Below are positions 5,261 to 5,755 of a stretch of 5,755 nucleotides of DNA, in pieces. The notes beneath the pieces were generated by a model, which worked only from the letters and a program-made list of their open reading frames with translations, had not been told where the DNA came from and made no database searches. The number at the start of each line of letters is the position of its first letter. Positions within the stretch are counted from its first letter, which is position 1. The position numbers and the translations under genes were made by a program. The stretch is from Bacteroidales bacterium (GTDB lineage Bacteria; Bacteroidota; Bacteroidia; Bacteroidales; Muribaculaceae): positions 1-5,755 of the forward strand of contig SFOK01000109.1 in the NCBI GenBank assembly GCA_004552395.1, given 5' to 3'.

Positions 5261-5529
5261 CAATGTCAAATACCGGTGCCCAGCCCTGTGGGCGAAGCGC
5301 CGGCTGAGACAAGTGGCCCCTCGGGAGGGGTAATCCAGGAGAAACTCAAAATCTCAGCCGAAGCAGGACGTCCAGCCCGGCTTATAACCGGGACACGGCA
5401 CGCAGAAATGCAACGGCAGAATCCGCCAAAGTCTGCGCAAGGCAGCCGAGAAACCTAAGTTCAGAGATACAGTACCCAAGTTAACACATTAAAATACTTA
5501 ATATTAATAACCAAAAATCAAACTCAAGT
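5261..5529 (+). promoter_or_regulatory. Long structured 5' leader of the ExbB-like gene, no known riboswitch class recognised
   Basis: About 260 nt separate the predicted transcription start from the ATG. Stems visible by eye are GCCCA/TGGGC (5278-5293), a perfect 9-bp stem CGGCTGAGA (5301-5309) / TCTCAGCCG (5352-5360), and within it CCCCT/AGGGG (5317-5330). Further on are CCCGG/CCGGG (5376-5392) and CGCAGA (5401-5406) / TCTGCG (5432-5437), extended by CGGC/GCCG (5396-5399 / 5445-5448). CAGCCGA occurs twice (5355-5361 and 5443-5449), so the arm at 5301-5306 has two competing partners. A 16-codon open frame (5408-5458, MQRQNPPKSAQGSRET) is present but untested. The last 60 nt are AT-rich and unstructured, ending at the start codon. 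Confidence 0.5.
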
Positions 5530-5755
5530 ATGGAAGCTAAAAATCCCGCTTCAATGCCTCCTCAGGCAAAACCCGCTCCCAAGGCAAAACCCAAAAAGGA
5601 AGAGAAAATCAGCAACGTTAAGGGCATAGGCCAGGCATTCCTGGTGATCCTCTGCTGCGCTGCAATAGCTGTACTGGTGTTCTTCTTCGTGATGGGCGCC
5701 GAGGACAACTTCGCAGACAAAGATCCCGTGAACGGACATCCTCTGAACTATTGGG
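5530..5755 (+). CDS. MotA/TolQ/ExbB-type proton channel protein, N-terminal part (3' end outside window)
   Basis: Only 75 residues are visible. An Ala/Pro/Lys-rich cytoplasmic N-terminus (residues 1-28, with PQAKPAPKAKPKKEEK) leads into one hydrophobic helix at about 36-55 (AFLVILCCAAIAVLVFFFVMG). A short periplasmic stretch EDNFADKDPVNGHPLNYW follows. In Bacteroidota, ExbB-like channel proteins begin this way: lysine-rich start, first helix ending in F-(V/I)-(M/L)-G, then an NF motif and a Pro/Gly/His loop before a second helix. They work with ExbD-like proteins to pass proton-motive force to TonB for outer-membrane uptake. The conserved core helices lie beyond the edge, so the family call rests on this N-terminal pattern. 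The ATG is chosen because it follows an AT-rich leader downstream of a strong promoter. Confidence 0.65.
   Translation, partial: MEAKNPASMPPQAKPAPKAKPKKEEKISNVKGIGQAFLVILCCAAIAVLVFFFVMGAEDNFADKDPVNGHPLNYW

Noticed and set aside
5067..5312. 81-codon minus-strand open frame in the pgk to ExbB-like gene gap
   Set aside because: Arg/Pro-rich translation with no motif, crosses the plus-strand promoter and overlaps the end of pgk.
5273..5352. Resemblance to a TPP riboswitch (GGTGCC followed by GGCTGAGA)
   Set aside because: The expected ACCC partner after CTGAGA and the CCTGATC...GATAATGCC...GCGAAGGGA half are missing, and GGCTGAGA is instead perfectly paired with a downstream TCTCAGCC.
5271..5365. 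Resemblance to a cobalamin riboswitch (GGTGCC, then GGGGTAATCC)
   Set aside because: The core GGTGAAAATCC and CCCGCAACTG boxes and the terminal CCACTG are not present.
5231..5458. 75-codon open frame across the ExbB-like gene's promoter and leader
   Set aside because: Its start lies between the two promoter boxes, upstream of the predicted transcript start, so it could not be translated from that transcript. Composition is not protein-like.

Overview
The window looks like chromosomal DNA from a member of the Bacteroidota, most likely the order Bacteroidales (a Muribaculaceae-like gut bacterium would fit, but this is inference). Three things point there. Promoters match the Bacteroidetes consensus (TTTG, about 19 bp, TAnnTTTG) exactly in front of two genes. 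Genes start after AT-rich leaders without Shine-Dalgarno sequences. The PyrF, Pgk and ExbB-like proteins have the character of that phylum. The coding regions are GC-rich and the immediate 5' leaders are AT-rich.

Layout from left to right. The 3' end of pyrF (pyrimidine synthesis) runs in from the left edge. A 66-residue membrane protein gene follows with its own terminator. Converging on it from the right is a two-gene minus-strand unit. Its first gene (475 aa) fuses an AmgK-like sugar kinase domain to the C-terminal, phosphosugar-sensing domain of RapZ. Its second gene (248 aa) is a MurU-like sugar-1-phosphate nucleotidyltransferase. The 152 bp between them holds a run of twelve 7-bp purine repeats just upstream of the second start codon. 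A 458-bp divergent intergenic region follows, with back-to-back promoters and a potential structured RNA element. Then come pgk (phosphoglycerate kinase) and a 459-bp intergenic region containing a textbook promoter and a long structured leader. The 5' end of a MotA/TolQ/ExbB-type proton channel gene runs off the right edge.

The most interesting part is the minus-strand pair. AmgK and MurU in Pseudomonas turn recovered MurNAc into MurNAc-1-phosphate and then UDP-MurNAc, bypassing de novo synthesis. Here the kinase is fused to the domain that in Escherichia coli RapZ senses glucosamine-6-phosphate. The inferred model is a salvage kinase whose activity is tuned by the amino-sugar pool. The substrate and the regulation are not shown by the sequence. 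No CRISPR array, tRNA, rRNA or insertion sequence was seen.
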